A stretch of DNA of 64,000 nt, taken from NCBI RefSeq assembly GCF_014633365.1, contig NC_068350.1, positions 12,873,787 through 12,937,786 of the forward strand, read 5' to 3'. Below, piece after piece: positions 36,393 to 49,563 of this stretch. The notes under the pieces are model-generated. The model was not told the origin of the DNA and did no database searches. It saw only the letters and a list, made by a program, of their open reading frames with translations. The position numbers and the translations under genes are program-made. The stretch comes from Diospyros lotus (lineage: Eukaryota; Streptophyta; Magnoliopsida; Ericales; Ebenaceae). The first letter of the stretch is position 1. The number at the start of each line of letters is the position of its first letter.

Positions 36393-36762
36393 GATAGCGT
36401 TTATTAAAATGAGTAAGATAAAGTTACATTAAGATAAAATTGAAATGTTTTTCAAACTAATATATGAAATAGTTAAGATAAGATTGAGAAATATTTTAAG
36501 ATTTTTATTAAATTATTTTTAAATTTTTTTAAAATACACTAAAAAATATGTGTTATTTTTTGTTATATGTAAGGCTCAAGATATGTTTATTTGAAGGCGA
36601 AAGAGATAAACATATTTACAAAATATCAGATAAAAAATCACGTAACTTTTTTTTATAAGAATTCTCAAATAAGTTTAACAAATATATTAAAAATAATAAA
36701 AATTTAAAATATTTTTAATATTTTATTTTTTGTGATCTATAATTTTGTTAACAAATAGTGCC
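36393..36762 (+). mobile_element. MITE, full-length copy (370 bp)
   Basis: It starts GATAGCGTTTATTAAAATGAG and ends TTGTTAACAAATAGTGCC, an imperfect inverted repeat of about 14 bp. The body matches 19575-19947 throughout, and the near-equal lengths (370 and 373) support these as the true ends. Confidence 0.7.
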
Positions 36763-37213
36763 GTACCACTATAGATAGATAGATGGGATGCTTTTGGAAT
36801 TTGTCCAAATAAAGAGACTACAGCGATACATGGGAAGGAGCGTTAATTGTGGTTGGGCTGTAATGTCGCTATTAATCAAAGCGAGCCTTACGATTAGTGA
36901 AAGGCCACGTGGATGGGATGGAGCTACCTACTTAGTCGGCCTGCTCCGCCCAGGTCTTTTACACAATCAATTTTATTACTCTTGTTGTTGTTATCCAATC
37001 CTTATCGCTATTTACGCCCTTTCAACGAACTGATATTTGGTGAAACATCACGTTTCATCTCATCCCCCATTAATGATGAGAAGCTAATCTCGAAGTTGCT
37101 GAAGAACGCTGCTTCCTTCGTTGTTCAGATCAATGGCGGATTCATTTGTAATTATTATGCTCTATTGTCAGCCTGGATTCGATAAAACCCAATCTATGAG
37201 GGATGGAGATGGG
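36763..37213. other. Intergenic, no gene seen
   Basis: A GC-richer stretch (36785-37200) with small overlapping ORFs in two frames. No product was recognised. Confidence 0.35.
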
Positions 37214-38673
37214 TGTAACGATTCGTTACTGAGTTTAGGAATTTATTAATATTTTATTTTTATTGAATTAAATGTCAAAAATATTTTTATGTATATGTAA
37301 GTAAATTATGTGTTTACATTAATGAATTGGGCTCTAAAATTGGGTTGAGGTCAGTGTGAATTTTATTGTAATTTATGTGAAGTGAATTTATAAAGCCCAT
37401 TGGGGCCTAAGATGGAAGTTGGCTTAAAATAATTATTTAAGTTATGAATATGTTGAGTGAGAATTTTGGTATGATATGAATGAAAGTGTGGAAAATATTT
37501 TGTGTGTTGTAGAGGGAGAAAATTAATTAATTAAAGTAATGTTAAAGGGCTCAAATGTATTGGGCCAAGGGGATGAATAAGTCTTTGGTAAAATGGTTTG
37601 GGTTGCCCATTTGAGCATAAGCTCATGTATTAGTGAGTTGTGTTTTAATTAAATAAGAAAGATTTTGATTGGAGCCTTAAGTGAGTTGGGCTATTATGAA
37701 TTGAGCTAGTGAGTGGGCTTGAGCCTATGTATTTAAGTGGGTTGAATGGAATAAATGAAAAAAATAAAGAAATTGGCAAAAGGTCTAAATTGGGCATGGG
37801 ATATTTGTGTGTTGTGTGCGAAGAGTGAAGAGCAAATGTGAAAAATAAGGAGAGAATGAGCTAATGGGAGTTGGTTGAATGGACGTGCATGCTATTCCCC
37901 TCCCATTCATTTTCTTCTCCATTCTTCTTTTTTATTCTTCTTCTTCTTCAAATTTTTTCTCTTTTTTGTTGTTGGGAAATTCAAGTTGCAACTTTGAGGA
38001 GGCTTTTTCTTCTTCCAAGTATCATCAAAGGCAAGTTCTTCTTCTTCTCTTGTCCTCTTCATTTGATGCAAGATCTTTTTATTGTTTCCATTTTTTGGAT
38101 CCATCTTTGGTGAAAATGGGTCTCTCTTTATTGGTTGTAAATATTGCATATTTATCTTGCATTAATTTCTTAACTTGTGAGTTTTCCATTTGAGATGGTT
38201 TTGGGTCTCTTTGAAAGTTTCCATGGGGTATATTTCATCCCATTTTTATTTCGAGGAATGGTGTTTGTGGGTTAGGAAGTTAGATAAGGGGGTTTCGGTG
38301 TGTTTGGCGTTCATTTTGTATGTTTCTGGTTGTGTCGAGTTGACTTATCTTTGGATTAAGTTGACTTGGCCGGGGCTCGTCTTTAGTAGTCTTTTTCTCC
38401 CTGCTCTTAGATAAGTCGACTTATTTTTCCCCTAAGTCAACTTTAACCTCAGTCGACTTATTTTCCCCTTAAGTCGACTTAGCAAAAAAGACAACATTGC
38501 ACGTGCTGCACTATTTTGGCTATAACTTTTGATTTAGAAGTCAGAATTGAGATCCGTTTCAAGTGTCATAACTTTTGCAAATTTTGAGTGATTTTTGTAT
38601 CTGTATCTATCTTGAATGGACATTCTCTTGAATTTCCTATGCTAGCAGGAAAATTCGGGAGCGAGCCCTGATA
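37214..38673 (+). repeat. 5' LTR of the outer Gypsy element
   Basis: It starts TGTAACGATTC and ends 'gagcgagccctgata' (ancestral end probably GACA), three bases before the primer-binding site. A palindromic 'aagtcgacttat' unit is repeated about four times at 38340-38480. ORFs at 37871-38113 and 37879-38193 lie in its CT-rich leader and are not genes. Confidence 0.6.
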
Positions 38674-38676
38674 GCT

Positions 38677-38688
38677 TGGTATCAGAGC
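38677..38688 (+). other. Primer-binding site (initiator tRNA-Met)
   Basis: TGGTATCAGAGC, complementary to the 3' end of plant initiator methionine tRNA, lies directly downstream of the 5' LTR. Confidence 0.8.
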
Positions 38689-40194
38689 AAAGGTTGGGAC
38701 CGAAGGAGTCTTTGTACACCTAGGAATGTCGGGTAGGGTTAGGACTATGTTTAGTAGTCCAAAATTGAGAAGTTAAATTAAAGTGATAATTAAAAATAAT
38801 CGGTTATGTAGTAAATGAGTGCTTGTTAAGAGGTTGTTGATTTGAGGCTAAGGAAAGAGTACTCTGTTACTTGCACTGTCGCCCCATGGGAATTTACTAG
38901 GGATGCATGCTAGGGAAAATGAATGAGTTGGGAAGCAACTCGAAAAGATGGTGGGAGAAGTCCCAATAGAGGTTCATTGATTGGAAACTATTGGGTGTGG
39001 AGATCCGATATGCAAGCAGTGGTTGGCTCCCGGATTAGGAATTATCCCATGATAGTGCAGATGGTTTATGCAATTGTAAGTGACAGAAATGAATGAAGAT
39101 TAGGGCAAGTGGTCTCAAGAAGAGTCTACTATTTTAGTGACCAAGCAGTATATAATTGGAAGGATTACCCTCAGAGTCTAGATGTGATGGACTCTGGATT
39201 AAATGCACTTTGGTCTCGGTGTGGTTGAGAGGGCCATCGATGCTAACACTCTTGCGATGCTGCCATAGTATGGGGGATAGAGGTTGAGAGATTAGAGATA
39301 GAGATTGGATCAAAGGCTGCAGAGCCAGTTTGCAAGGAATAGTTTCCTTATTAGAATTGTCTCAAGTTTAGAGTTTGTGCTACGATTGATGAACCCCATG
39401 TGCAGGGGAGGATAATTGTGATGATAGCAGTTGGAGCAGGAAGGGATTGATACTCTCAAAGGCAACCTCACTTTGTGAGAGATGAGTAATGGTGTGTCAT
39501 ATTTTTACGATGTTAGTGTGGCAAAGGTAAGTCGTGTCTCTATGCTTAGGGAGTTGTTGATTTCTTGTGCATAAATATGCCAAGGGTTGGAATAGGATGG
39601 ATGATGAATGATCAATGGTTGCAAGGTTAAGGTACACACCACTGGGAACTCCTTGGCAAGTGAGGCCATGGCTGCGTCTCGTGCTGTGAGAAACGGGAAG
39701 AGCATGCCCTTAAGTATATGTTATACTAATGGGGAGAAGAAATGTGGATCTAAGTTGGAGTTCTATGAGAGGCATGTGTAACTACCTGCTTGAATTTTTG
39801 GTTTGGTTTTAGGATGAGGATGTGCACGACGAATTAGAGGAAAAAGAAAGAGTAAGGGTTATCGTATGAACGTCCGTGTACATATATATGTAAAACCTAA
39901 ACTAGGCTAAACCATATAAAAATGTAATGTGATTCTGTAGGCTAATGAGAAGCTAAGGAAAAGAAAATGATAAGGTGAGAGCCTATTTTAGCATAGCAGC
40001 TGTTGACTAATTGTGAGGAGTTATCGACCGGTCGCGAACGGTCACCCGTTTCCTTTCATCTATCGATTGTGTTTTTGTTAAGTGTGGTTTTCTAAAACCA
40101 TTGAAATAGTAACGCGATCAATATATATTTATGCATGTATGTGTATTCATATACGATGCGAGGTATAATTATATATATATATATTAATAATGCT
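38689..40194 (+). pseudogene. Decayed internal region (gag side) of the outer Gypsy element
   Basis: There are stops in all frames and no gag motif I can identify. Position between primer-binding site and pol remnants indicates the former leader, gag and early pol. The small minus ORF at 39505-39705 is a chance frame. Confidence 0.4.
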
Positions 40195-40199
40195 TAGAT
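40195..40199. repeat. Target-site duplication TAGAT (left) of the inner LTR element
   Basis: TAGAT recurs at 49344-49348 right after the far LTR. Confidence 0.92.
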
Positions 40200-42643
40200 T
40201 GTAACACCCCGTCTCGCCAGGCGTGTCACTATAAGGGTATTCTCGAGATTTTTTTTTTTTTTTTCTTCAAGTTCAACACGCGCGGTGTATTAAGAACAAT
40301 CTTCACATGCAGTTACAAACCCCGCGAACCCCAGCCTTGCCTGTTTAACTATCAAGATCAATAATCTTAAACTAAACGAGACTTAATACAACGCAGCGGA
40401 TACATTATATCAAACATTGTAGTTCTTACATTGCGTTTCCTTAGCAAAATATGCTATACAGATCAAATGATAACATTGCTAATATACAACTGTTCATTTA
40501 CAACCTGAGATACGCATTAAAGCCTCCAAATGTTACAACGACTATCACATAAACACCATTGGCTCTCCGGCCTCGTCCTTGACCTCGCAGCTGTCCCTAA
40601 CTGGAACGTTGAATGTTCCAGGGGCATAACCCAGGTTAGATGATGAAACATCTAAGTGAAGGCATGAAACAGTTTATATAATGCATGAAAAACACATGAG
40701 CATGGCATACTAAACGACAACATGCATAACACGTCAAACTTGAGAAATTTCCCTGACATACTTAATCCCCGGGTGCCTTACCGTGTCACTCGGTTACCAG
40801 TTCCGGATGCCCTACCGTGTCATCCGATCACCAGTACTGGCCCCGGGTGCCCTACCGTGTCACCCGATCACCAGTATTGGCCCCGGGTGCCCTACCGTGT
40901 CACCCGATCACCAGGACTAACCGTGTCCCATTCCCAAGAAGACCCTGTCCCGCCCCGTATGAACCCAACAATGCAATGAAACTTGTCCCCAAACGATATG
41001 AAAATTCACACACCATGCACCAACATTTTAAAGTAAATCAGTTAATGCAATGCAGCGAATGTCGACACAGTGTTCATAAGTAAAAGCCTGGTAAAACAAT
41101 CTAAGTCTAGAAGGGCGAAACCGCTCGCTCGAACTCACAACAAGCATTTAAAAACACTTCCAAGACAAGGTAAAGCTAGAATCAAACCACTCACCTCGAA
41201 CATATTCGGATCGCCTCAATCCTCGTGCACTGCCTCGGTTTGCGTGCCAAACCACAAACCTTTGAATTTATGCTCAACCTCGAGCCACAATATTCCCTAA
41301 ACACCATATTCAATTAAGGAAACATTAAAATCTATTTTCCTCAAATTTCCCACAATTTTCTCTCAATTTTCACCTTAATAATTCCAAAATAATTATCTCC
41401 TCAAATATTTTCCAAAATATTTCAACATGATAAATCCTAAAATAAATAATTAAAAATATTGGAATTGGAAATACCGATTTTGACCCTGTCACGCGCCCTC
41501 ACGCGCTCAGCGCGTGGGTGCGGTTGGCATGTGGCGTGTGCAGCCCACGCGCCACCATCTTCTCTGATTTTTCAGCCGTCGGCGACTTCGCCGATTCCAG
41601 ATCCGAGGGTACCCCCTGAAAGCCCTCTCAAATTTGATCCTAATGGTGCCATTTTCAGGCCAAAAGGAAGCCGAAAAATCCCTTTAACGGGCAGTTGCAG
41701 GCGGCCAGTGGCGGTCCGCCACCCTCTTTCGGTCGAGTTTAAATCGGCCTTAAAACTCACCCAAAATTCTCGCAAATGATCCCATTCTCTTCTCCTTGAC
41801 ACAAGGATGAAAACCCCCTTATTCACTCTCTCGGAATCATTCAAAATCACGGCCGATCTTGATGCCAAAAACCAAAACCCTCGGCCTCATTTTATACCCG
41901 AAAATCGACCTTCTTCCGGCCAATCACCGGCCATAACTTGGTCCCCAAGCCTCTTAGGATCGGTCACTACCTCTCCCAGGTCGCCCTTGGCCGTCCCATC
42001 GCCGGATTTGTCCTCCACGTGCGGTGATTTGCGGCGGCCGAAATCCTTCTTGCGTTCACATTGTGCAATTTTTGTTAAATTGCACTTTAGCCCCCTGTTT
42101 TCTTCAAATGCCATTTTTGCCCTTTCCATGATACCCCTGATAAGTCCAACTATACCACTAAGACCCTCAAGATTACTACTTCTCATTTGATCCTCGAAAC
42201 TCCAAAAAAAATTACCGTTTTGACCTTCCTCTGGTAAATTTAGAAAATTGTACTTAGGCCCGGCTGATCAATTTTACCTCAAATCCATTTGTTTCAACCT
42301 GAAATCACTTAAGGGTTGTTTTATACATAAAATATAGGTCCTTAGCATGCTCCGTTGACCTTCTGGACATCTCCTACGTTGATTTGGTTTTCTCAGCCCG
42401 GTCGTCAGCTGTACCGAAAACTGTTTCCGATCTCACTTCTTTCATCACTAAAAATCATAATTCAATTCACTTGTCGATACTATACTATTTTCTTTGGCTA
42501 TCTAGGGTCCGGGGTACTCCCTCTGACTGATTCGGTTGTCTAAAGCTGCGATAGTGTACCCTATAGCCTCATTTTTTCAAAAATTCCATTTATGCCCTTC
42601 ATTAAATATTATTTATGACCTCAAATCATTCCCGGGTATTACA
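40200..42643 (-). repeat. 3' LTR of the inner element
   Basis: On the plus strand it runs TGTAACACCCCGTC...GGGTATTACA, so on the element's own strand it starts TGTAATACCC. It holds four copies of a ~39-bp tandem unit (about 40768-40915), against three in the other LTR. Confidence 0.92.
40765..40918. repeat. ~39-bp tandem repeat inside the LTR (4 copies)
   Basis: The unit contains 'gccctaccgtgtcacccgat' plus 'caccagtactggccccgggt'. The matching block in the other LTR (about 47500-47605) has one unit fewer, which accounts for most of the LTR length difference. Confidence 0.85.
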
Positions 42644-42657
42644 TTCTCCCCCCCTTT
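42644..42657 (-). other. Polypurine tract of the inner element
   Basis: AAAGGGGGGGAGAA on the minus strand directly precedes the LTR start TGTAAT, the expected site of plus-strand priming. Confidence 0.85.
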
Positions 42658-45600
42658 AATAAATTTTGTCCTCGAAATTTGGTCCGTGATAATTGAATCA
42701 CTACTATTGCCAATGACTCCCAATTGAAATGTCCTAAATATCATTTCTAATCCTTAACAATCATTCATAACTTATGTCTTAACGCGATCCATGCTTACCA
42801 AGTATCTTACTTACTTTCCAGAATATCCCGTTGTAGTTTTATACCAGCGTCTACAGGAATCCCAAAGTTATTTATAAAACCCAATATCACTTCTAATTGA
42901 GTCCTCAAAACCTATTTTTATTTGACTAATAATTCTCCCAACCCATTCTTATACTAAGGCATATGCCACGATCACACAGAAATTGATAACATTGAACTTT
43001 AACTCGGCTTCCACGATCGCACAGAGATTGATAACATTGAACTTTAACTCGGCTGCCACGATCGCACAGAAATTGATAACATTGAACTACCTCAGCTGTC
43101 ATGATTGCACATTAACTTTAGAGATAATCTCTTAACCTCTTGCGGCTGGTTACGCAAATTATCAATTTAAGTCTATCCAGAACATAATTTTTTTCTTACG
43201 ATAACCTAACATTCTGGCATATTACTATCTCTCTTCCAAACACTACCTATCATTCAAACCAGTTGTCTCAACGCAGCACTCTCGTTGTTTCAATTCAACT
43301 TTCACAAACAATATTCCATAATTATACCTTAGACACATACATCATTTGTGGTATCCAACCTAGTACTGTCAAATTGCTCTATCAACTAAGCGATGTTTTC
43401 CTTTATCTTCCCACGTGAGAAACAATTCCTCTATTAAGTCAGACAAGATCCTTGATCATCTTCGATCCTAAGAATAGATTTAATCTCGTCCCTCTTAGCC
43501 GATCTAGTTTTCACACAACTTCTTTAAAGGAAAATCTTATGAGACAACTTTTGATTCTCATTGGATTTTTCGACAACACTTAGCAAAACTTTAATAGCTT
43601 AGCCTACTATCTTACAACCCAAATAAAATTTCCATAGTGGAACTAGAAACTCTCATTTTCCTTCATAGCATCTCATTACATGCTTCCTTAAATCATAACA
43701 TGTTTCTCGGAAAGAGCAACACTTTCGTTTCTTTATCGACTTATAACTTATTACATCTTTATGTCAATTTTCGTCCCACTCTAAAGGTCAACTCATGCCT
43801 TTGAGAGTACCAAGATATACCTACCATTGCTCTAACCTTTTTATATCACCAAAGATAAGATTTAAAAATTTAATTGAAGACAACTGCTCACAATTTTTGG
43901 AATGCGTATTAATAAACATACGAAACTAAAAGTTAAGTCAATAACTAAGCTAAATTTATTTCAAATGCCACATCCAAGGAACATTTTTTTTTCCTACACA
44001 AGTTCGTAACACACACCTGTATCAGGGTTCGTTCCATCCCTGGTTAGGACCTGCCTTGATCTATGAACACAATTACTATTTCCTTCCTCAAACTTTCTCC
44101 TGTCTATCGACTATCATAACCCACATATCAATTATTCCGCTTAGGTCATCTTCCAAGCTTTTACCCTTTTCCATAATGATTAGGGATCCTGCCACGATGC
44201 TCCGGTTCCTTGGATCCTAGACTCTAAACCATACATAACATCCTCAGTGTTGCCCAAACTTTGGCACCTGACTGTCTCCACAGTTCACTGTGTTGCTATG
44301 ACTTGTAGGTATCACACCCCAAACCGCGAGCCAACCACCAGTCATCTGCCTTGGTCCCTAAACTCAGATCCATTGTTACAGACCAAACACCAATGGTGTT
44401 ATTGCTACGCTAGAACTCCTTATTCCATCTCCGAGAGCTATAGTGGTTCTTATTAATACTAGTCCAATTTCTTGATCTCCTGGATTCTCAATTTTCTTTT
44501 CTGAAAATATTACTCAATTGAGTGGTGCATCCTTATCCCAACCATTCTCAATACTTCAAATTTTCTCCTACAATCTAATCTCTTTTTTAATTTCCATCTT
44601 GACACTAAACCCTCTCTTTCTTGTTGCTACCATTATAGGTGCTATAATCGTTTCCTCCAAAATTTATTTGAAATCCATCCAACACTACTATCGTATTTCC
44701 ACTCCTTATGTCACAATCATGTGCTCTGTCTATCGCAAATCTAGTTCTAAAAGCTCTGCCCTCTTGTATATGTTTCTAACATCCTATTTCAACTTGACAC
44801 CTCACTTTTTGAATCACCAATCCCATTTCTCTCTTTGAATCCATTAGGATCAACTTCAATTTGTTAAGGTCTAGTCGTATCCCAAGGTATCCTTACGAGC
44901 TTAATCAAGCTTTAACAAGTCCTATCTCATTGTCCGGTGCCTTAAAAGTCAAGCCAAGACTTTTATGATTACCTCATGGTCCTTAACAATTATCGTGCTA
45001 ACTATGTGGCTTATAAGAACTTATCTTTCATACGACCCCTTGGTGTGCATAATTTTTGATTTGGCTATCGCGTACCTTGTTAGCTCTTTTCTTCCGAGTT
45101 CTAACTTTCCTAAATCAACCAAGGCCAATTCAAGCTTTAGATGTAAGCGTCTCCTCAAGTGGAAATATTTATATCCCCAAGTCTATACAATACGCTTAAT
45201 TGATTTTTTTTTTCCTTAGAAACATTAAAGTCAGACTCATAACTCTCGTATCCCATTTTTTTTTTTTTCTAATTTCCAAGGTTTGTCCTAAATCACGAAT
45301 CTCTAATCTATCATTGATCCTTACAGTCTTAAGATCATCAAGTAAGGTTTCATTTTGCAAATCCTCTATAGGCCAAAATATTCTTTCAAATTTCCAACGA
45401 AAAATTCTAATCCCCAAAACATGCGTACTTCACATTTCGTATCCTAGTAGTTTTCGGTCGCTTCTTGACCTTAACTATAGCTAATTTACGGTCGTTCCCT
45501 CTTTATCTTGTAGTTACTATTCAAAATTCCAAAATCCTCCAAAATCCTAGATCACCAAGATTTCACTCAAAAGGAAAATTCTCACTATAACCTAGAGCAT

Positions 45601-46910
45601 TTTATTCAAGCCAATTACTACCGAGAAAAACTTCTAAACACCTCAAACAAGAATTCGATTCCTCAATTAGTCCTGATTGGATTTCCTAGTCTAATCCTGG
45701 GTTAACGTCCTTGTTACAACTATTCCTTCACTAAATCTTCCATAAGACTCAAATCTACACCTTGACTCTCTTTGTCCTTGAATAACATATGTAACCAAAC
45801 ACTAATGACTCGGTCTTACTAGCCATTTTCTTAAGATAATCTTTCCTTATTTCTTCTGTCATTAATTCTGATTTCTCTATCTCAATATTCCCATCAACAA
45901 TTTCAGATTCCTAAAATCCTCAAATTCTATTTTCAAAAGCCTTTATCGAATAATCATCCTGGGTTGCTTACTGCAGATCGTTTCTCGGAATCTATATCAA
46001 GTCATTCTTACCCTCGATTCTTCATATCATCCGTTCGCAATCCTAATTTATCATTATAGATTATATCATATCAAACTAAACATCCCCAACTCGCTTACTC
46101 CTAATAACCACCAGATAACCCAATCATTTAGCGGAAAAGGATTTCGACTAATGATCTCCAATCTACAGTTTCCTAATCTCAAGGATCCTTAGTTAAGGCT
46201 ACTGTACCAACCTTACATTCGAATCACATTGTTGGATGCTAACTCCCAATCCAACATTCTATCACTTAGTAAGGTCTAGTATTCTCCAATTAATAACCTC
46301 AAGGATTTCAATCGAAAATCCCCAAGTCTCCAAGTAGGGATTTTGTTTTTATGATCTACCAGTTTCTTTTTCCTTAGTCTCCATTCGGGATTTCTAACTC
46401 AATCTTCAGATTTATATTGACTTCAAGCCATTCTTACTCTCCCACGTCCCTTGACAAGTTTTCCTAGTAACCTCAACCGTTTCATTTATCTTCTCAGGAT
46501 ATGACTTCACCATTACTATCATGTCCCAATAGGGAAGTACTCAAACGATTTATTAAAATTCTTCCAAGAGAGATTTGTACTATACCTCAAGTTGTACCAG
46601 ACTTCCTAAAGTACTTATTTTTTTCCAATGTTTTGCTGATCATATATCTATATCCCTTCAACGATTCTTATTAGTGGCTTTCTCACCTTCTACTGATGGG
46701 CCCAAAATGTAAATAGAATTTGTCCGTCTCCTCTTGTTACTGAATGTATATTCAAATTAAAACCTCAAATCTCACCTCTCTAGAGTCTCCATACCACTTT
46801 CAACTATGTTCCGAATGTTTCTTAGAATCCATAACCCTGTTCTAAGTTCTCGTTCAACAATTCAAACCATGCTAAGTTCAACAACCTAGCTTTACCATCC
46901 TAGGGTTTTA
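42658..46910 (-). other. Non-coding internal region of the inner element
   Basis: No gag or pol similarity was seen on either strand. The longest frames (44518-44838 plus; 45196-45417 minus) lack any retroelement motif. A three-copy tandem of ~58 bp ('cacgatcgcacagaaattga' plus 'taacattgaactttaactcg') lies at 42965-43115. Confidence 0.8.
42965..43115. repeat. ~58-bp tandem repeat, 3 copies
   Basis: The three copies differ by single bases; the last is truncated ('gaactacctcagctgtcatg'). Confidence 0.85.
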
Positions 46911-46929
46911 ACCTAGGGCTCTGATACCA
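46911..46929 (-). other. Primer-binding site of the inner element
   Basis: On the minus strand TGGTATCAGAGCCCTAGGT lies two bases inside the LTR at 46932. The first 12 bases fit the 3' end of initiator methionine tRNA. Confidence 0.88.
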
Positions 46930-46931
46930 AT

Positions 46932-49343
46932 TGTAACACCCCGTCTCGCTAGGCGTGTCACTATAAGGGTATTCTCGGGATTTCTTTTTTTCTTTCTTCA
47001 AGTTCAACACGCGCGGTGTATCAAGAACAATCTTCACATGTAGTTACAAACCCCGCGAACCCCAGCCTTGCCCGTTTAACTATCAAGATCAATAATTTTA
47101 AACTAAACGAGACTTAATACAACGCAGCAGATACATTATATCAAACACTGTAGTTCTTACATTGCGTTTCCTTAGCAAAATACGCCATACAGATCAAATG
47201 ATAACATTGCTAATATACAACTTTTCATTTACAACCTGAGATACGTATTAAAGCCTCCAAATGTTACAACGACTATCACATAAACACCATTGGCTCTCCG
47301 GCCTCGTCCTTGACCTCGCAGCTGTCCCTAACTAGAACGTTGAATGTTCCAGGGGCATAACCCAGGTTAGATGATGAAACATCTAAGTGAAGGCATGAAA
47401 CAGTTTATATAATGCATGAAAGACACATGAGCATGGCATACTAAACGACAACATGCATGACACGTCAAACTTGAGAAATTTCCCTGACATACTTAATCCC
47501 CGGGTGCCCTACCGTGTCACTCGGTTACCAGTCTCGGATGCCCTACCGTGTCACCCGATCACCAGTACTGGCCCCGGGTGCCCTACCGTGTCACCCGATC
47601 ACCAGGACTAACCGTGTCCCATTCCCAAGAAGACCCTGTCTCGCCCGGTATGAACCCAACAATGCAATGAAACTTGTCCCCAAACGATATGAAAATTCAC
47701 ACGCCATGCACCAACATTTTAAAGTAAATCAGTTAATGCAATGCAGCGAATGTCGACACAATGTTCATAAGTAAAAGTCTGGTAAAACAATCTAAGTCTA
47801 GGGGGGCGAAACCGCTCGCTAGAACTCACCACAAGCATTTAAAAACACTTCCAAGACAAGGTAAATCTAGAATCAAACCACTCACCTCGAACATATTCGG
47901 ATCGCCTCGATCCTCGTGTACTGCCTCGATTTACGTGCCAAACCACAAACCTTTGAATTTATGCTCAACCTCGAGCCACAATATTTCCTAAACACCATAT
48001 TCAATTAAAGAAACATTAAAATCTATTTTCCTCAATTTTCCCACAATTTTCTCTATTTTCTCTCAATTTTCACCTTAATAATTCCAAAATAATTATCTCC
48101 TCAAATATTTTCCAAAATATTTCAACATGATAAATCCTAAAATAAATAATTAAAAATATTGGAATTGGAAATACCGATTTTGACCCTGTCACGCGCCCTC
48201 ACGCGCTCAGCGCGTGGGTGCGGTTGGCATGTGGCGCGTGCAGCCCACGCACCACCATCTTCTCCGATTTTCCAGCCGCCGGCGACGTCTCCGATTCCAG
48301 ATCCAAGGGTACCCCCTGAAAGCCCTCTCAAATTCGATCCTAATGGTGCCATTTTCAGGCCAAAAGGAAGCTAGAAAAGCCCTTTAACGGGCAGTTGCAG
48401 GCGGCCAGTGGCGGTCCGCCACCCTCTTTCGGCCGAGTTTAAATCGGCCTTAAAACTCACCCAAAATTCTCGCAAATGATCCCATTCTTTTCTCCTTGAC
48501 ACAAGGATGAAAACCACTTTATTCACTCTTTCGGAATCATTCAAAATCACAGCCGATCTTGATGCCAAAAACCAAAACCCTCGGCCTCCTTTTATTCCCG
48601 AAAATCGACCTTCTTCCGGCCTATCACTGGCCATAACTTGGTCCCCAAGCCTCTTAGCATCGGTCACTACCTCTCCCAGGTCGCCCTTGTCCGTCGCATC
48701 GTCGGATTTGGCCTCCACGTGCGGCGATTTGCGGCGACCGAAATCCTTCTTGCATTCACATTGTGCAATTTTTGCTAAATTGCACTTTAGCCCCCTGTTT
48801 TCTTCAAATGCCATTTTTTCCCTTTCCATGATACCCTTGATAAGTACAACTATACCACTAAGACCCTCAATATTAGTACTTCTCATTTGATCCTCGAAAC
48901 TCCCCAAAAAATTATCATTTTGAGCTTCCTCTGGTAAATTTAAAAAATTGCACTTAGGCCCGGCTTATCAATTTGACCTCAAATCCATTCGTTTCAACTT
49001 GAAATCACTTAAGGGTTGTTTTATACATAAAATATAGGTCCTTAGCATGCTCCGTTGACCTTCCGGACGTCTTCTACGTTGATTTGGTTTTCTCAGCCCG
49101 GTCGTCAGCTGTACTGAAAACTGTTTCCGATCTCACTTATTTCATCACTAAAAATCATAATTCAATTCACTTGTCGATACTATACTATTTTCTTTGGCTA
49201 TCTAGGGTCCGGGGTACTCCCTCTGACTGATTCGGTTGTCTAAAGCTGCGATAGTGTACCCTATAGCCTCATTTTTCCAAAAATTCCATTTATGCCCTTC
49301 ATTAAATATTATTTATGACCTCAAATCATTCCTGGGTATTACA
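46932..49343 (-). repeat. 5' LTR of the inner element
   Basis: This is the near-identical partner of 40200-42643. It adjoins the primer-binding site, so it is the 5' LTR on the minus strand. It contains a long open frame on the element's sense strand (48907 down to about 48137) broken by one stop. Confidence 0.92.
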
Positions 49344-49348
49344 TAGAT
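49344..49348. repeat. Target-site duplication TAGAT (right)
   Basis: Identical to 40195-40199. Confidence 0.92.
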
Positions 49349-49563
49349 GATCATGGATCAATTCATAAAGAGATGAGGGAATATGGTAGTGTAAGGGCAT
49401 GCATGAATAATGGTATTTGAAATAAGCGACCATGACAAATAAGAACCCTATAAATGAATGACTTGCTGGAATAGCTGTTGCGACGAGGCATTTTTCAAGA
49501 TTGTCATATGGTCCAAATGGTATCAGAGAATGAGGAGACGGGGAGGTAAGTCATCTCAAAATT

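Larger units (their letters stand above)
40200..49343 (-). mobile_element. Young non-autonomous LTR retrotransposon (LARD-like), 9144 bp
   Basis: Two LTRs of 2444 and 2412 bp agree almost base for base, differing in scattered substitutions and a tandem-repeat copy number. The flanks are perfect TAGAT duplications. The orientation is minus: the primer-binding site TGGTATCAGAGC reads from 46929 downward next to the right LTR, and the polypurine tract AAAGGGGGGGAGAA abuts the left LTR. The 4288-bp internal region has no frame above about 106 codons on either strand and no gag, protease, RT or integrase motif. Similar LTRs with intact cis signals but no proteins match a LARD-type element moved in trans. 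It inserted into the outer Gypsy element. Confidence 0.9.

Noticed and set aside
38340..38480. Repeated AAGTCGACTTA palindromes considered as operator sites
   Set aside because: They lie within a decayed retrotransposon LTR with no gene nearby. A simple tandem duplication explains them.
44518..45484. ORFs of 84-106 codons inside the inner element
   Set aside because: No gag or pol motif. They lie antisense to the element or have AT-rich, membrane-like composition expected by chance.
49519..49532. A second TGGTATCAGAG motif that looked like another primer-binding site
   Set aside because: No LTR end precedes it and it lies within decayed Gypsy pol just upstream of the RT fragment.
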